NCBI GenBank assembly: GCA_944472155.2
Contig: OX235279.1
Coordinates: 47,899,564 to 47,963,563 of the forward strand
Reading direction: 5' to 3'
DNA from: Trichobilharzia szidati
Lineage: Eukaryota > Platyhelminthes > Trematoda > Strigeidida > Schistosomatidae
Length of the DNA stretch: 64,000 nucleotides
This document shows, in pieces, positions 43,806 to 54,865 of the stretch (positions within the stretch are counted from its first letter, which is position 1; each line of letters starts with the position of its first letter). A model generated the notes under the pieces. That model did no database searches, was not told the DNA's origin, and saw only the letters and a list, made by a program, of their open reading frames with translations. The translations under genes were made by a program, and so were the position numbers.

Positions 43806-44929
43806 ACAAAGACCTAAAGCATCCATGTCCCATACTCTTTAGGTTCGACAGCTACGTAATAGCTGAACGATTTAAGAAGGCCGAAGATCTTCTGTCTACT
43901 GCCACTAAATTCAAGACTATTAAAGTAGTCTCGGATAAAACAACTAACCAAAGGTAAGCAACCAAGAACTCCTTCGATACAGAGTTGAACACACCGAGAA
44001 ATACACCTGGTATTAGTGCTAAAGTGTCGACGGACACTGAAGCACAGCAAGTCACGTGTATAGTGTTGGGAAAAAAATCGGCAAGTAAAAGCAACTCGAA
44101 ACTCAGTAAGAGCAGTGTCACTGGGTGCAATCTTAAAGTACATGAGAGCACATCTGTAAAACCTGGTGACAAACATGGGGTTGATATTGACTCGTAAACT
44201 ATGGCTGACCAGAAACCACTGGCAGACCACACTCAATCTGGATGCAAGCCAGAGAGTCCCGCAGCAGAAACTGCAAGAAAGACCACAAAGCCTAGAGTCC
44301 CACTCCAGACTTCGACATACCTCCCTCTCAATAAGTCTAATAAGCAACATGTCAGTCTACAAAATGACAATGCATGGGTAAAATACCATATTCCCAAAAA
44401 CGTCATCCATCATGTGAGTAAGAATACCCCTTCCCGAACTAGGAGTAATATGCCTAGCAACGCACATAACTTGGGAATGCAACCTAGAATGGATCATCAG
44501 GATATATGGAGCACTAAACGGGCTCATATAGGCACCATATTAATGAATATTCCCGTCCAAACTCTCACACTATAAATGTTAAACCTCAGCAACATAATGA
44601 GTATAGATCGACACTTGACCCTCTCAATAACTTCACTCACACATGTGATGTGAGCCGATATGCATACGACTATGAAAGACCCATGAGGTACAACTACCAA
44701 GGTAATCTTAACACAGGGTACCTAGGTCAAGCAAACTATATATCACCAGTAAATGAACGCAGATGCCCACCCATGGATGCTAAAAGTCAAAACATGCAAC
44801 AGGATTATTTTCGGATGCAGCAAACAATAGCCCCACTCGCTGCACAATTCATCCAGGAAATAGTACACACACTGACTCTGTCTCACCTCAGAGCCCCTCC
44901 AAACATAACGTAGGGGTAGTAACAAGTAA

Positions 44930-47785
44930 CCATGTTAACCTCTCCTCCAATAACTCTGGTTTACTAACGATTATGCTCCTGAATGCTTGATCTCTCCTTG
45001 ATAAAATAACATCGCTTCGCTGCCTGGCATACATAGAACGGCCAACACTAATAATGGTGACTGAAACCTGGCTTACTACTCATATACCTGACTCAAAGCT
45101 AGTAATAGACAACTACGACATCTATAGGAACGATAGAGTTGACAAAAGAGGAGGCGGCTGCTTAATATATGCCTCTAAATCCACTAACTCCAATACTTTC
45201 AATAACCCAACTACTGACAAACTCCCTGAATCTAAGTGGATAAGCATCCACACAAACGAAAATAAAATTCTCGTGGGGTGTATATACGGACCCCCTAATA
45301 GCTCTGAAATGACTGATATAACTATTGGAGAAACACTAGAGCATGTAGCTACGCTGGACTTTGACTACAAAGTAGTCTGTGGCGATTTCAACTTACCTGG
45401 AGTAAACTGGGATACCTGTACAGGACCTAGAATCCATGACGAGCTACTACAAGCTATAGACGTAGGCGGATGGAAGCAGTGCGTACGCCTCCCTACAAGA
45501 AATGAAAACACTCTTGACTTTATCCTTTGTCATGAAATAGAGCCCATCTCGATAGAGGCAGGAAATAAACTTGATAACAGTGATCAAAACATATTGTACT
45601 GCACGCTACCCCTCCGACTAACAACTAAATACACACCTTAAAATTCCCCGGTGCACTATCAGTATAGGGACTGTAAGAATGCCGATTGGGAATTCCTATC
45701 AGATCTGTTGAAAAGTTCTGACTGGGAAGAATACTTCATCAACAATAACTTATAAGTATCACTTGAGATTTTCTACAAAACAATTGGCTCAGCAAGAGAC
45801 ACAATCGCGCCCCTAAAATCTGCCCTAAAGACACCAACTCCATCTATAGACCGCAAAACGCGACTAAAACTAAAGAAATTGAAAAGGAAATACCATGTAT
45901 TTAAGGAATTTAATGCGTTAAATCAAATACATGAAACTCTTAAACTGCTCGAAGAGAAACACAAAATGATGTCACAACTTGAAGGAAATAAAGCGCTTGT
46001 GGGTAGCTCCAAAACTCAGGAACTTTGTAGGATATTGTGGAAACGTCTAAAAAGCAGTAAAGACAATACTGTAAGCAGCTTGGAACATACAATGATCCCC
46101 AGGTTATAAGTGAACTCCTCAGTGAGTGGTTTTGCAATGGCGCCAGAGTGCACCCGACCCCAAATTTCCAAATGACCTGCGAAAGTAACCACAAATTAGG
46201 CGAAATGGACTTTAATATACAAAATATAGACTCAGCGATTAAGACTTTGAAGTCTAACGGTAGTACTGGAACAGACGACATACCATCTGTCATATACAAA
46301 AATGGTAGCACGGAAATGGCAGTCTTGTTACTTAGAATATTTACTCTCTCGTTGGAAACTGGAACTTATCCTGAAGTGTGGAAAACCACATACATATTAC
46401 CTAAGCACAAAGCAGGGGCCAAAACCAGTGCATGCAACTATAGACCTATCAATATAACATCGGTAATATCCCGAATAATGGAGAAAGTGGTTAAAGACCA
46501 AGTGTCAGACAACTTACTAGAACATGAACTTATCAATCCATCACAACACGGATTTCTCAAAAATAGATCATGTGTGACCTGTCACATAGACGTTTTCAAC
46601 GAAGTTACACGAAGTAGGGACAACAGAGAACTAGTAATTGTACTATATTTCGATATAACAAAAGCCTTCGACAGAGTTCCCCATAATCTGCTAGTCAGCA
46701 GGTTATGCTCTCTAGGGATATGTGACCCTCTCCTGAGCTGGATAAAATCATTTCTCTGTGGCCGAAGTCAGACAACGAAAGTTGGCTCGATAATCTCAAG
46801 GCCTAAACCAGTAAGTAGTGGTGTGATCCAGGGAAGTGTATTAGGCCCACCCTTATTCATAATATATATAAACAGTATCTGTGAGTGCTTTAGTGTAGGT
46901 AAACCAATACTATATGCAGATGACTTAAAAGTGACGTATAAATGCAAGAACACAGATCTTGGAATAACAGTAAACGACATACAGCAAGAATTAGAAAAAA
47001 TGGGTAGATGGTGTGACACCTGGCAACTCCAATTTAATGTCGAAAAATGTGGCTGGCTCTGCATAGGCTGCAACAATTTAGAACTTGACCTGACATTTCA
47101 AGGCCATTCACTTCTACGACTGGAATCTGTACTAGACCTAGGGCTGAAATACTCACATAACTTATCATTTTCTGAACATATCTCCAAACAAGTGTCAAAG
47201 TCACGCAGACTTATCGGCTTTCTACTCTGGAACTTCTACAGAAATGAGTCTAGAATTCTGTTGTACAAGGTTTGTGTGTATCCTTTATTTGATTACTGTT
47301 CATTCATGTATAGTAGTACACGCATAGAGGACAAATTGAAAGCCAAGGGAGTGCAGAGGTACTTCACCTTAAAATTACTCGGAACCGAAAGTGGTGCGAA
47401 CTACTCCACTAGATGTGATACCCTAGGACTACAAACACTATGGCTAAGACGCCTGAGACTAAACTTAACACTTTACTATAAGCTTCTAAACCACTTAGTT
47501 TTTACCTCTACTAATGGCACTCGACTTTCAGATGACAATGGCTACAAACTAAGACACACTAAGGGTACAGTAGCTATCGAACAATGTAAAACAGCCACCA
47601 GGCAAACGTTTTACCTGATTAGGTATGCACAGATATGGAATAAACGACCAATGGAAATGCGTCAAGCAAGTACATTGGCCTCCTTCAAAAAGGTGCTTAA
47701 TGACAAACTACAAGAGTTTGCAAACGATAGAAGTTCTACTTCCGATCTGAGAGCCTCCGAAATTATAGGTCCATTTAGTGTATAA
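44930..47785 (+). pseudogene. CR1-1 ORF2: endonuclease and reverse transcriptase, broken
   Basis: Endonuclease piece 45054-45641: VTETWLTTHIPD, VCGDFNLPGVNWD and NSDQN, where the catalytic SDH triad is SDQ (His lost). Breaks follow between 45641 and 46148. RT piece 46148-47785 (545 codons open): STGTDDIPSVIYKN, NYRPINITSVISRIMEKVVK, YFDITKAFDRVPHNLL, GVIQGSVLGPPLFIIYINSI and LYADDLKVTYKC, then the C-terminal RNA-binding-like region (VQRYFTLKLLGTESG, EQCKTATRQTFYLIRYAQIW). The long intact RT suggests moderate age. Confidence 0.88.
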
Positions 47786-48662
47786 GCTTAAGTACTACAC
47801 CTGTTGTTTTTTGCCTATATTTATAATTCTAGATAAGACATTAACGGTTAAGATACGTATCCTCAAACAGACAAGAAATCTCGTTTGTAAAACTACTACC
47901 CAGCACAATACGTGGAATAAATTGGACAAAAACCGACAACATGAAAAAGGTATAACTCACCACATCACATGGATAGATGTACGCTCGTTGGGCACCATAT
48001 ATCCCTCACCAACTGCAACCCAACTTTCCTTGTATAACGTGGTGAACTTATATCCATAATGTTGCTGAGCAGTTAATATTCTCAACTCCTGTCGGAACAG
48101 CTGAAATTCATAAACCTTCCTTACGCTAAGAAAATACCAACAAGCAGTAGAAATCCATTAATTAATGCGTCTGAAGCTTATGTATTTACTCCCAACAATG
48201 ACATTGCAGATCAAATGAGATAAACAAATCACTGATTTCAAAATAACACATCAATGAACTATAATTCAAGGATTCTGCACACAACGAAGTTATGTATGAA
48301 AATTGACTTCAAGCTTTATTTTCTTCCCAGGCACTTATAATCCATCCGCCAAAGACCTGGTTTTTTGTTAATGCGAAGACAATACTTCTGTATTTCCCGA
48401 TGTGTTGCACTCACTGACAATCTAGCAGATTTTTCCAACAGTGCACAGAAATGATTGTATATAGGTGAAAAGGCTGTTTTATACTACTGGGATTAACATG
48501 TATCAAGAGTACGTATAATCTCCAGCGAACATGTAAGGCATATCTTGCTACTGCCTGTAAATTGTAATTGAATTATATGGTTCTATTTCTCTAACAATTT
48601 GATGATGCCTGTAAACTGGCGTCCCTCATGTATTATAAGAATAAATTTGTTTATTTATACAA
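47786..48662 (+). other. CR1-1 3' untranslated region
   Basis: Shares blocks with the CR1-2 3' region, e.g. TTCAAGCTTTATTTTCTTCC at 48309 and GTTAATGCGAAGACAATA at 48367, and ends with the conserved CCTGTAAACTGGCGTCCC. No ORF of note. Confidence 0.75.
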
Positions 48663-48752
48663 CCTTGGCGGTACGTTCGAAATTGGTGACATTTTTGCAC
48701 GTGTTTGCTCTGATATTCATTTACTGCTTATAGTCATATAATCCCTGTAATT

Positions 48753-50222
48753 ATGGTCCAAATATCTAAAAAACGTGTTCGTAGAAACACAGTTGTTTTA
48801 GATAGTGCCTCAACCTCGGTTATAACTGCATTACCACCCTGTAATACAGCATTAACTACTAGCTCACATAATGGCTTGAGTGCAATTCTAACTCCTGTGA
48901 TACAGATGAAAGATGTTCTGTTAGAGAACTCTGAGATCTGTAAATTAGACCTCCTTGTGAAAGATATCCAAAGGCAAGTAAATGAACTTCAGAAAAAATT
49001 AGGTCAGTTTGATAGAATGTCACTGCCATTGTCAAATATCACGGAGAGCAGTTCTGATATTGGCCAGGTTAAGTCTTTGCTGGATGTAACTCAAAGCAAG
49101 CTTTCGGATTTAGACCCAATAGCCTGTATGTTAAGAAAGCATTCTAAAATGTCTCCAGACACCCTTAATAAGGCTGAAAATATGATTGACTGCTTGGCTG
49201 CGGAGGTGATGAAGCGTATAACCTCTTCTCACCAGGCTATAGTTTACAATGTCCCAGATTCTCTTCCTCTGAAGACTGTTAAACACAAAATCCTGATTTG
49301 TTGCGGCATGGCCAGTGTTCCATGTGAATGCAAAAGACTTCGTAAAAAGTCTAACCAGGCTAACTGTCCCATTATTTTTAAGTTCAGTAATTCCCTTGAT
49401 TCTAGTAAGTTTATTAAATGCCAGGATCACCTAAGACTGAACAGTAGTTATAAGTCCATAACCATAGCTCAAGATAAAACACCGTGTCAGCGCAGAATGA
49501 TGCGGAGTAATAACCTGGTCACCTCCTCTAGCGTAGAATTACCCAAAAACGTTCGTGCACAGCAACAGTCACCTAATGCTGACATTAGCATTCAGCAGAC
49601 CACACAACAACCACGCATGGCAATGGAACTAGGGACTGATTTAGATACCAGCACCCCTGTAAATAACGTCTCACCAAAAGATGTTAAAATAGGTAGAACT
49701 GTTGCAAGTCGTTCCAAGAAATTCTTACCCAAACGTGGTGACCTAACCACAATGAACAAATTTCGCCGGGTTGAGACTAATGATGGGGAAGAATACTTTG
49801 TATTCAATAAGCTTGCTGAGAGTAAGACTGTCAAAAAACCCTCACCTCTTACGAAAAGTTCCTCTCGAAACACAAGTATATCTGGTGGTTTTCAGTATGC
49901 TCCACCTTATAGAAAGTCAGGCCCAAAAACCCCCAAAGTCTTACAACCAAAGCACCTTCCCTTTCAATTTCCTTTAAGTTATAAAACCAACACGAAGGTG
50001 TGTACCGGTATGATGGATAGCACGTGGATGGGTAGACCATTTGATGCTATGCTTTTTAACCGTCAACCCAGGCCCAACATCTACTATCCTTATATCCAGG
50101 AACAAATGGTAAATTTTCCACGTGTCCCGAATCACTGGTACGACCCATGGCACCTAGGACCACCTCACTGCACTCTAACCCCGATGCACAGACACCCAGT
50201 CCAACCCCTGTATCATTCATAA
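48753..50222 (+). CDS. CR1-2 ORF1 protein
   Basis: 489 codons from ATG 48753 to TAA 50220-50222. N-terminus basic (SKKRVRRNT). Residues about 65-95 are likely coiled coil (DLLVKDIQRQVNELQKKLGQ). Residues about 160-240 resemble an RRM-like module (AIVYNVPDSLP ... NCPIIFKFSNSLDSSKFI) with a Cys-rich step CECKRLRKK. The C-terminal third is rich in Pro, Tyr and basic residues. Expected role: binding the element's RNA to form the retrotransposition complex with ORF2; this is known for LINE ORF1 proteins generally and inferred here. The start is set by ATG within the same context as the CR1-1 start (ATGG). Confidence 0.85.
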   Translation: MVQISKKRVRRNTVVLDSASTSVITALPPCNTALTTSSHNGLSAILTPVIQMKDVLLENSEICKLDLLVKDIQRQVNELQKKLGQFDRMSLPLSNITESSSDIGQVKSLLDVTQSKLSDLDPIACMLRKHSKMSPDTLNKAENMIDCLAAEVMKRITSSHQAIVYNVPDSLPLKTVKHKILICCGMASVPCECKRLRKKSNQANCPIIFKFSNSLDSSKFIKCQDHLRLNSSYKSITIAQDKTPCQRRMMRSNNLVTSSSVELPKNVRAQQQSPNADISIQQTTQQPRMAMELGTDLDTSTPVNNVSPKDVKIGRTVASRSKKFLPKRGDLTTMNKFRRVETNDGEEYFVFNKLAESKTVKKPSPLTKSSSRNTSISGGFQYAPPYRKSGPKTPKVLQPKHLPFQFPLSYKTNTKVCTGMMDSTWMGRPFDAMLFNRQPRPNIYYPYIQEQMVNFPRVPNHWYDPWHLGPPHCTLTPMHRHPVQPLYHS

Positions 50223-53137
50223 ACTCTTGCATTGTTGACGCACAAACAGAGTTAGGTTATGGTGATATCTTAAGCCAGTTTGTAGTATCCCGTGACTTAT
50301 TCACGATATTGCTAATTAATGCGCGTTCCTTAATCAATAAGATATCTGAACTAAGGGCATTATTATTTATCGCCAAGCCTACTGTAGCTTTGATTACTGA
50401 ATCATGGTGCTCATACTCTGTACTTGATGTGCATATAGGCATAGATGATTACACTGTACACCGTGCAAATAGAGACAGCAAGCGTGGTGGAGGATGTCTC
50501 ATATATATACATAACTCATTCGTAGCCAGTAAGGTGGAAGATGAAATACTGAACGATGTACCTGATTCACTCTGGGTCGTCTTACAAGGAGATAAGTACA
50601 AGCTTCTCATAGGCTGTGTTTATCGAGCACCAAGCTCAACCAAAGAAACTGATGCGTTATTAGCTAAATCATTCGCACACGCCTCATCGTTTAGTACTAA
50701 TTACAAAATAATTGCAGGGGACTTCAATCTTCCAGAAGCCAATTGGTTAAGTAGTTCCGGCCCGCAACGCTTCGACGAATTACTTGCCACTATCGATTGT
50801 TATGGATGGCAGCAACACGTCCAGACACCTACTCGTGGTGACAACATGTTGGACCTTGTGTTTTGTCATGACACAATCCCAGTCTCCACCTATGTTGGTA
50901 ACAGATTTTCCAGTAGTGACCATAGAATGGTGCTCTGCTCTCTGCCTTTCTCACCACTAAATACAGGAAACAAACAGGATTCAGGGAGCTTGATTTGTCG
51001 TAGTTACAAACATACAGACTGGGGATTAGTCCAAGAACTCATTCGACTCTGTCACTGGGATGAATATTTTACCACTGACTCCCTGGAGACTGTAGTGTCC
51101 CTATTTTACAGGAATGTTATCCTTTGTCTAGATACTGTTGCTCCTAAGAAGGTAGTGAAATTAAGTAGACACCAAGCTGATTACATTCCGAGGGCATGCC
51201 GCAATAAGTTGAGGAAGTTGAAGAAACAGTACTATTCAACTAAGGATATATCACTACTGCACTCAATCCATGAGTCTCTTGAATCTGTCAAGCGCCAACG
51301 CTCTCAAAAGGACCTCGACGAAGAATTAAGGGCACTTGAAAGCACCTCCAAAGTTTATAACTTAACAACGCTTCTTAAAAAGCGAATGCAGTCGACGAGG
51401 GACATCCCCTATTTACTTCATGACAAAGTTATCTACAATGAGCCTTCCACCATCTGTGAAATATTCAGTGAGTGGTTTGCAAACTTCAGTTTAGAAACGC
51501 GCATTCCTCGTGACACCGGCCCCCTTACTAGTTCTTTCCTCGGAAGCATAGTGTTCACCGACCAATTAATAGAACAGGCAGTTAAAAGCCTGAAACCTTC
51601 CACTAGCACGGGACCAGATGGCCTTGCTTCCATAATTTTCAAAAACAGTGGGTGTGATATACCCCTACTACTTCTTAAATTCTTCTCGATATCTATGGAC
51701 ACTGGCACTTACCCTAATGAGTGGAAAACTAGCTTCATAATTCCACACCATAAATCCGGTGATAAGGCAAACGTCCGCAATTACAGACCTATAAATATAA
51801 CCCCAGTTGTCTCGCGAGTCATGGAGAAAGTTGTCAAAGATCAGTTGTCAGACTATCTACTTAAGGAAGATCTTGTTACAAGGTCTCAACACGGATTTCT
51901 CAAAAATAGGTCTTGCGTTACTTGCCACTTCGACTTTTTCAACTGCGTCACTAGTAGTCGCGAAGCACGTAAGCTAGTTGTTGTTCTTTACTTCGACATA
52001 TCTAGGGCATTTGACATGGTATCTCACAGCATTCTCTTTGAGAAGCTGTATTCATGTGGGATTCGCAATCCATTACTGAGCTGGTTAAAATCCTTTCTAA
52101 GCAATAGGGTACAAATAACCAAGGTTGGATCTGTGTTGTCTCATCCCAGACAGATCACAAGTGGGGTTGTGCAAGGTAGTGTCCTAGGTCCACTTTTATT
52201 TACAGTATACATTAACAGCATTTGCAACTGCTTCACCTCAGGTAAATCATTCCTATATGCTGACGACCTCAAAGTCGTTTACTCCTGCCACGCTCATGAA
52301 CTAAGCGATATGGTGAATAAAATACATCTTGAACTAAGTAGTCTCGCAACATGGTGTACTGAATCCTGTCTTAAGTTCAACATTGATAAATGCGGCTGGA
52401 TTTGTATCGGAAACAGTAACCTTGACCTGAATCTTGAAATAAATGGGCGTAAACTAGCCAAGCTCAACTCAGTCGTAGATCTCGGTATCAGATACTCTAG
52501 TAACTTAACGTTCTCTGAACAAACTGATTATGCCAGACGTAAAACACGAAGGCTCCTAGGATGCATAACTCGTAATTTCTTTTGTTGTGAAACTAGGGTT
52601 TTATTATATAAAGTATGTGTCCGACCTATTTTAGAATACTGCCCGTTTATTCTTAGCGGACTCAGGCAAAATGACAAGCTTAAGTTAGAAGGAGTGCAAC
52701 GGCAATTCACCTTAAGAATTCTTGGTTTAGAAAGTGGTCTCCAATACTATGAACGTTGCGACAGACTAAGTTTAGAACCACTCTGGAAAAGACGTCTTAA
52801 GCTAAACCTGATTTTTTACTACAAGCTAACTAATCTGCTCGTGCACTCCTCCGAGCCAATAATTAAACCTACCGCTGTCATCAGTTACAATCTTAGAAAT
52901 CATCACAACCTAGCTGCTATAGAGCATTGTCAGACTCACATGCGGTATAATTTCTTCTTAAATAAGTTTTCAGTCATTTGGAATAGACTGCCAGCTGATG
53001 TGCGCGATGCAAACACACTCGCAGTGTTCATCTCCTCAGTCACCAGACTGCTCAAAGATGACAGTGCACTTCTGAGTCTGAATCCTACATCCACTTTTTC
53101 GTCCAACATAGATATTTTAAGTTCATTAAACGTGTAG
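50147..53137 (+). CDS. CR1-2 ORF2: AP endonuclease and reverse transcriptase
   Basis: 996 codons, ATG at 50147 inside the ORF1 end, TAG at 53135-53137. Endonuclease about residues 55-265: N58, E85 (LITESW), G191-D192-F193-N194, S257-D258-H259. RT about residues 480-760: TSTGPDGLASIIFKN, NYRPINITPVVSRVMEKVVK, D617 in YFDISRAFD, GVVQGSVLGPLLFTVYINSI, Y704-A-D-D707. The C-terminal domain about 800-996 contains VQRQFTLRILGLESGLQYYE and IWNRLPADVRD. It nicks target DNA and copies the RNA by target-primed reverse transcription (family knowledge). Length and motifs are complete. How ORF2 is translated (reinitiation or an internal start) is not visible. Confidence 0.92.
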   Translation: MAPRTTSLHSNPDAQTPSPTPVSFINSCIVDAQTELGYGDILSQFVVSRDLFTILLINARSLINKISELRALLFIAKPTVALITESWCSYSVLDVHIGIDDYTVHRANRDSKRGGGCLIYIHNSFVASKVEDEILNDVPDSLWVVLQGDKYKLLIGCVYRAPSSTKETDALLAKSFAHASSFSTNYKIIAGDFNLPEANWLSSSGPQRFDELLATIDCYGWQQHVQTPTRGDNMLDLVFCHDTIPVSTYVGNRFSSSDHRMVLCSLPFSPLNTGNKQDSGSLICRSYKHTDWGLVQELIRLCHWDEYFTTDSLETVVSLFYRNVILCLDTVAPKKVVKLSRHQADYIPRACRNKLRKLKKQYYSTKDISLLHSIHESLESVKRQRSQKDLDEELRALESTSKVYNLTTLLKKRMQSTRDIPYLLHDKVIYNEPSTICEIFSEWFANFSLETRIPRDTGPLTSSFLGSIVFTDQLIEQAVKSLKPSTSTGPDGLASIIFKNSGCDIPLLLLKFFSISMDTGTYPNEWKTSFIIPHHKSGDKANVRNYRPINITPVVSRVMEKVVKDQLSDYLLKEDLVTRSQHGFLKNRSCVTCHFDFFNCVTSSREARKLVVVLYFDISRAFDMVSHSILFEKLYSCGIRNPLLSWLKSFLSNRVQITKVGSVLSHPRQITSGVVQGSVLGPLLFTVYINSICNCFTSGKSFLYADDLKVVYSCHAHELSDMVNKIHLELSSLATWCTESCLKFNIDKCGWICIGNSNLDLNLEINGRKLAKLNSVVDLGIRYSSNLTFSEQTDYARRKTRRLLGCITRNFFCCETRVLLYKVCVRPILEYCPFILSGLRQNDKLKLEGVQRQFTLRILGLESGLQYYERCDRLSLEPLWKRRLKLNLIFYYKLTNLLVHSSEPIIKPTAVISYNLRNHHNLAAIEHCQTHMRYNFFLNKFSVIWNRLPADVRDANTLAVFISSVTRLLKDDSALLSLNPTSTFSSNIDILSSLNV

Positions 53138-54209
53138 TTACAACAAAATACAATTATAAATTTTTATATTATTGGAAGTACATGATAGACATTTTTACAC
53201 AGGACAACAATATTAGCTCACACAATATAAAAGTTAGCATTACGGGAATAGTTAGTTAGTGCACCAAAATAACTATAATTACTAAACAGAATATAAATGT
53301 ATGTATACATATTAATCACCCCCTAAGTACTCCACTTGCTTTCTTTTGCGTTGTTGTTGTTGTTGTCTTCTTTTGTCTCTCACCATTTCAGCTTCCATTT
53401 AACTTTTTGAATGAGAACGAAGAATGAAGATATTTGCCCATTTACAATGACAAATGATCTGCAAACATTATTGGTCCCATAACTTACAATTCCCTCGTGA
53501 ATTGCGCATTGCCTTCACCAACGACGTAACCTGGATTACAGTTGTGAAATATATCTTTATACCAATAAAAAAGTATTGATTTATAATACTTCACGAATGT
53601 AACTTATAACATAACTGATCTTGTCTGCAAAATAGCTTGCATTTCTTGAAAACACCCGTTTATAAGAAAATATAAACTACCATTATTATTAGTCTACCTT
53701 GAGTACTATTCACTTGTGATGTTACGAAGAAAATGCTGACAAAAGTATACAAGTGGATTACTTATTTTAAATTATTATCAAGAATAAGACTCGATGCCGT
53801 ACACACCAAAGTTATATGGAGGAATTACTTCAAGCTTTATTTTTTTCCCAAGTATTTGTAATCCATCCAAAACATACTTGGGTTTTTTTTGTTAATGCGA
53901 AGACAATATTTCTATATTTCTTGATGTGCTCCATTGAATGACTAGTTATCATATTGTTCCCATAGACAAAATGACTGCAACCTTATAATTTTACCATGAA
54001 CCAAATTTATGTAATTTAAATAATACTTATCCATGCCTGTACAACTGGTGTGTCCTACACAGGTAGGAAAAAATAAAAAAAAAAAAAATACTATTATTAA
54101 ATGTGTTTACTAATCGTATATGTAATTTATCATATTGATGATGCCTGTAAACTGGCGTGCCTCATGTACAAAATGAGAATATACTATTATTTATTTATTT
54201 ATTTATTTT
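53138..54209 (+). other. CR1-2 3' untranslated region and tail
   Basis: Contains the blocks shared by all CR1 copies here (TTCAAGCTTTATTTTTTTCC at 53830; GTTAATGCGAAGACAATA at 53890; ATGATGCCTGTAAACTGGCG at 54137). An A-rich run lies at 54066-54088. The last 300 bp reappear inverted at 54567-54865. Confidence 0.8.
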
Positions 54210-54566
54210 GGAATAAAGTAAATTATTATTCTTATTAGTTTTATGGAATGCAGCCTTCCTTAAGTCGACCTGAGGAAGAAAGTACTACCGGGTTGGATAT
54301 AGTAACGCTTTCTAAGGAATCACAAAACCTAGGGTCTTACAATCGACGTGCGGATACATTTTAACAAGGATACATCGTCGCAGTGGTCAACCCACGGGTG
54401 AGGATGAACGCTATCGCGTTTTCAATTTACCTGGTTTTCTCGTCTTTCATTGGCTAGAAGTGTAGCAGTCAGTTGGATTTTACATTTTCCGTAGGTAAGT
54501 GCTGTCGTGTAAGGTTTTGTGTGTTTGTGTTATGGGTGGTGTTTCGCAAGACACTGTGGTGAATAT
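54206..54566 (+). repeat. Duplicated unit U1, right part
   Basis: Matches 57079-57439 without indels and with about five substitutions. Contains an ATG (54532, MGGVSQDTVVN) that is cut after GAATAT by the inverted CR1 fragment. In U2 the same frame continues. A GTAAGT donor-like site lies at 54494-54499 (GTAGGT in U2). Confidence 0.85.
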
Positions 54567-54865
54567 AATAATAATAGTATATTCTCATTTTTTACATGGG
54601 GGACGCCAGTTTACAAGCATCATCAATATGATAAATTACATATACGATTAGTAAGCATATTTAATAATAGTAATTTAATAAAATACATTCTTTCCTACCT
54701 GTGTAGGACACACCAGTTGTACAGGCATGGATAAGTATTATTTAAATTACATAAATTTGGTTCATGGTAAAATTATAAGGTTGCAGTCATTTTATCTACG
54801 GGAACAATATAATAATCAGTCATTCAGTGAAGCACATCAAGAAATATAGAAATATTGTCTTCGCA
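54567..54865 (-). mobile_element. CR1 3' end fragment, inverted
   Basis: Reverse complement of about 53897-54209: the tail AATAATAATAG, then CGCCAGTTTACAAGCATCAT, up to ATATTGTCTTCGC. Identity to CR1-2 is about 90 percent by eye. It is a 5'-truncated copy lying between U1 and U2, inserted after GAATAT with the tail at that side. Confidence 0.85.

Larger units (their letters stand above)
40006..44913 (+). pseudogene. CR1-1 ORF1, broken and interrupted by RTE-1
   Basis: ATG at 40006; the opening (SKKRVRVNT) and the block AIVYNVPDSEPIKSV align with CR1-2 ORF1. A TGA at 40258-40260 breaks the first part. RTE-1 then separates the Cys-rich step CQCIRL (40540) from its continuation after 43806 (the counterpart of NCPIIFKFSNSLDSSKF in CR1-2). 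The remaining pieces (44201-44575, 44650-44913) are out of frame with one another. The protein would be the RNA-binding partner of the LINE. Confidence 0.75.
39919..48660 (+). mobile_element. CR1-1: decayed full-length CR1-like LINE (split by RTE-1)
   Basis: The 5' end at about 39919 (GGTATGTTCGAACC, then TTTTGCACGTGTTTTCG) corresponds to the 5' ends of CR1-2 (48663) and CR1-3 (58852). ORF1 starts at 40006, is cut by RTE-1 at 40549/43793 and resumes to about 44913. ORF2 runs about 44930-47785. The 3' end has the family block ATGATGCCTGTAAACTGGCG and CCTCATG near 48601-48635. CR1-2 follows head-to-tail. Confidence 0.85.
48663..54209 (+). mobile_element. CR1-2: CR1-like LINE with both ORFs open
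   Basis: 5' untranslated about 90 bp, ORF1 489 codons, ORF2 996 codons overlapping ORF1 by 76 nt, 3' untranslated about 1.07 kb ending in ATGATGCCTGTAAACTGGCG, then CCTCATG and a (TTTA)n tail (54189-54209). No frameshift or stop in either ORF and all catalytic motifs are present, so this copy may be able to move. Directly preceded by CR1-1 and followed by the right part of unit U1. Confidence 0.9.
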
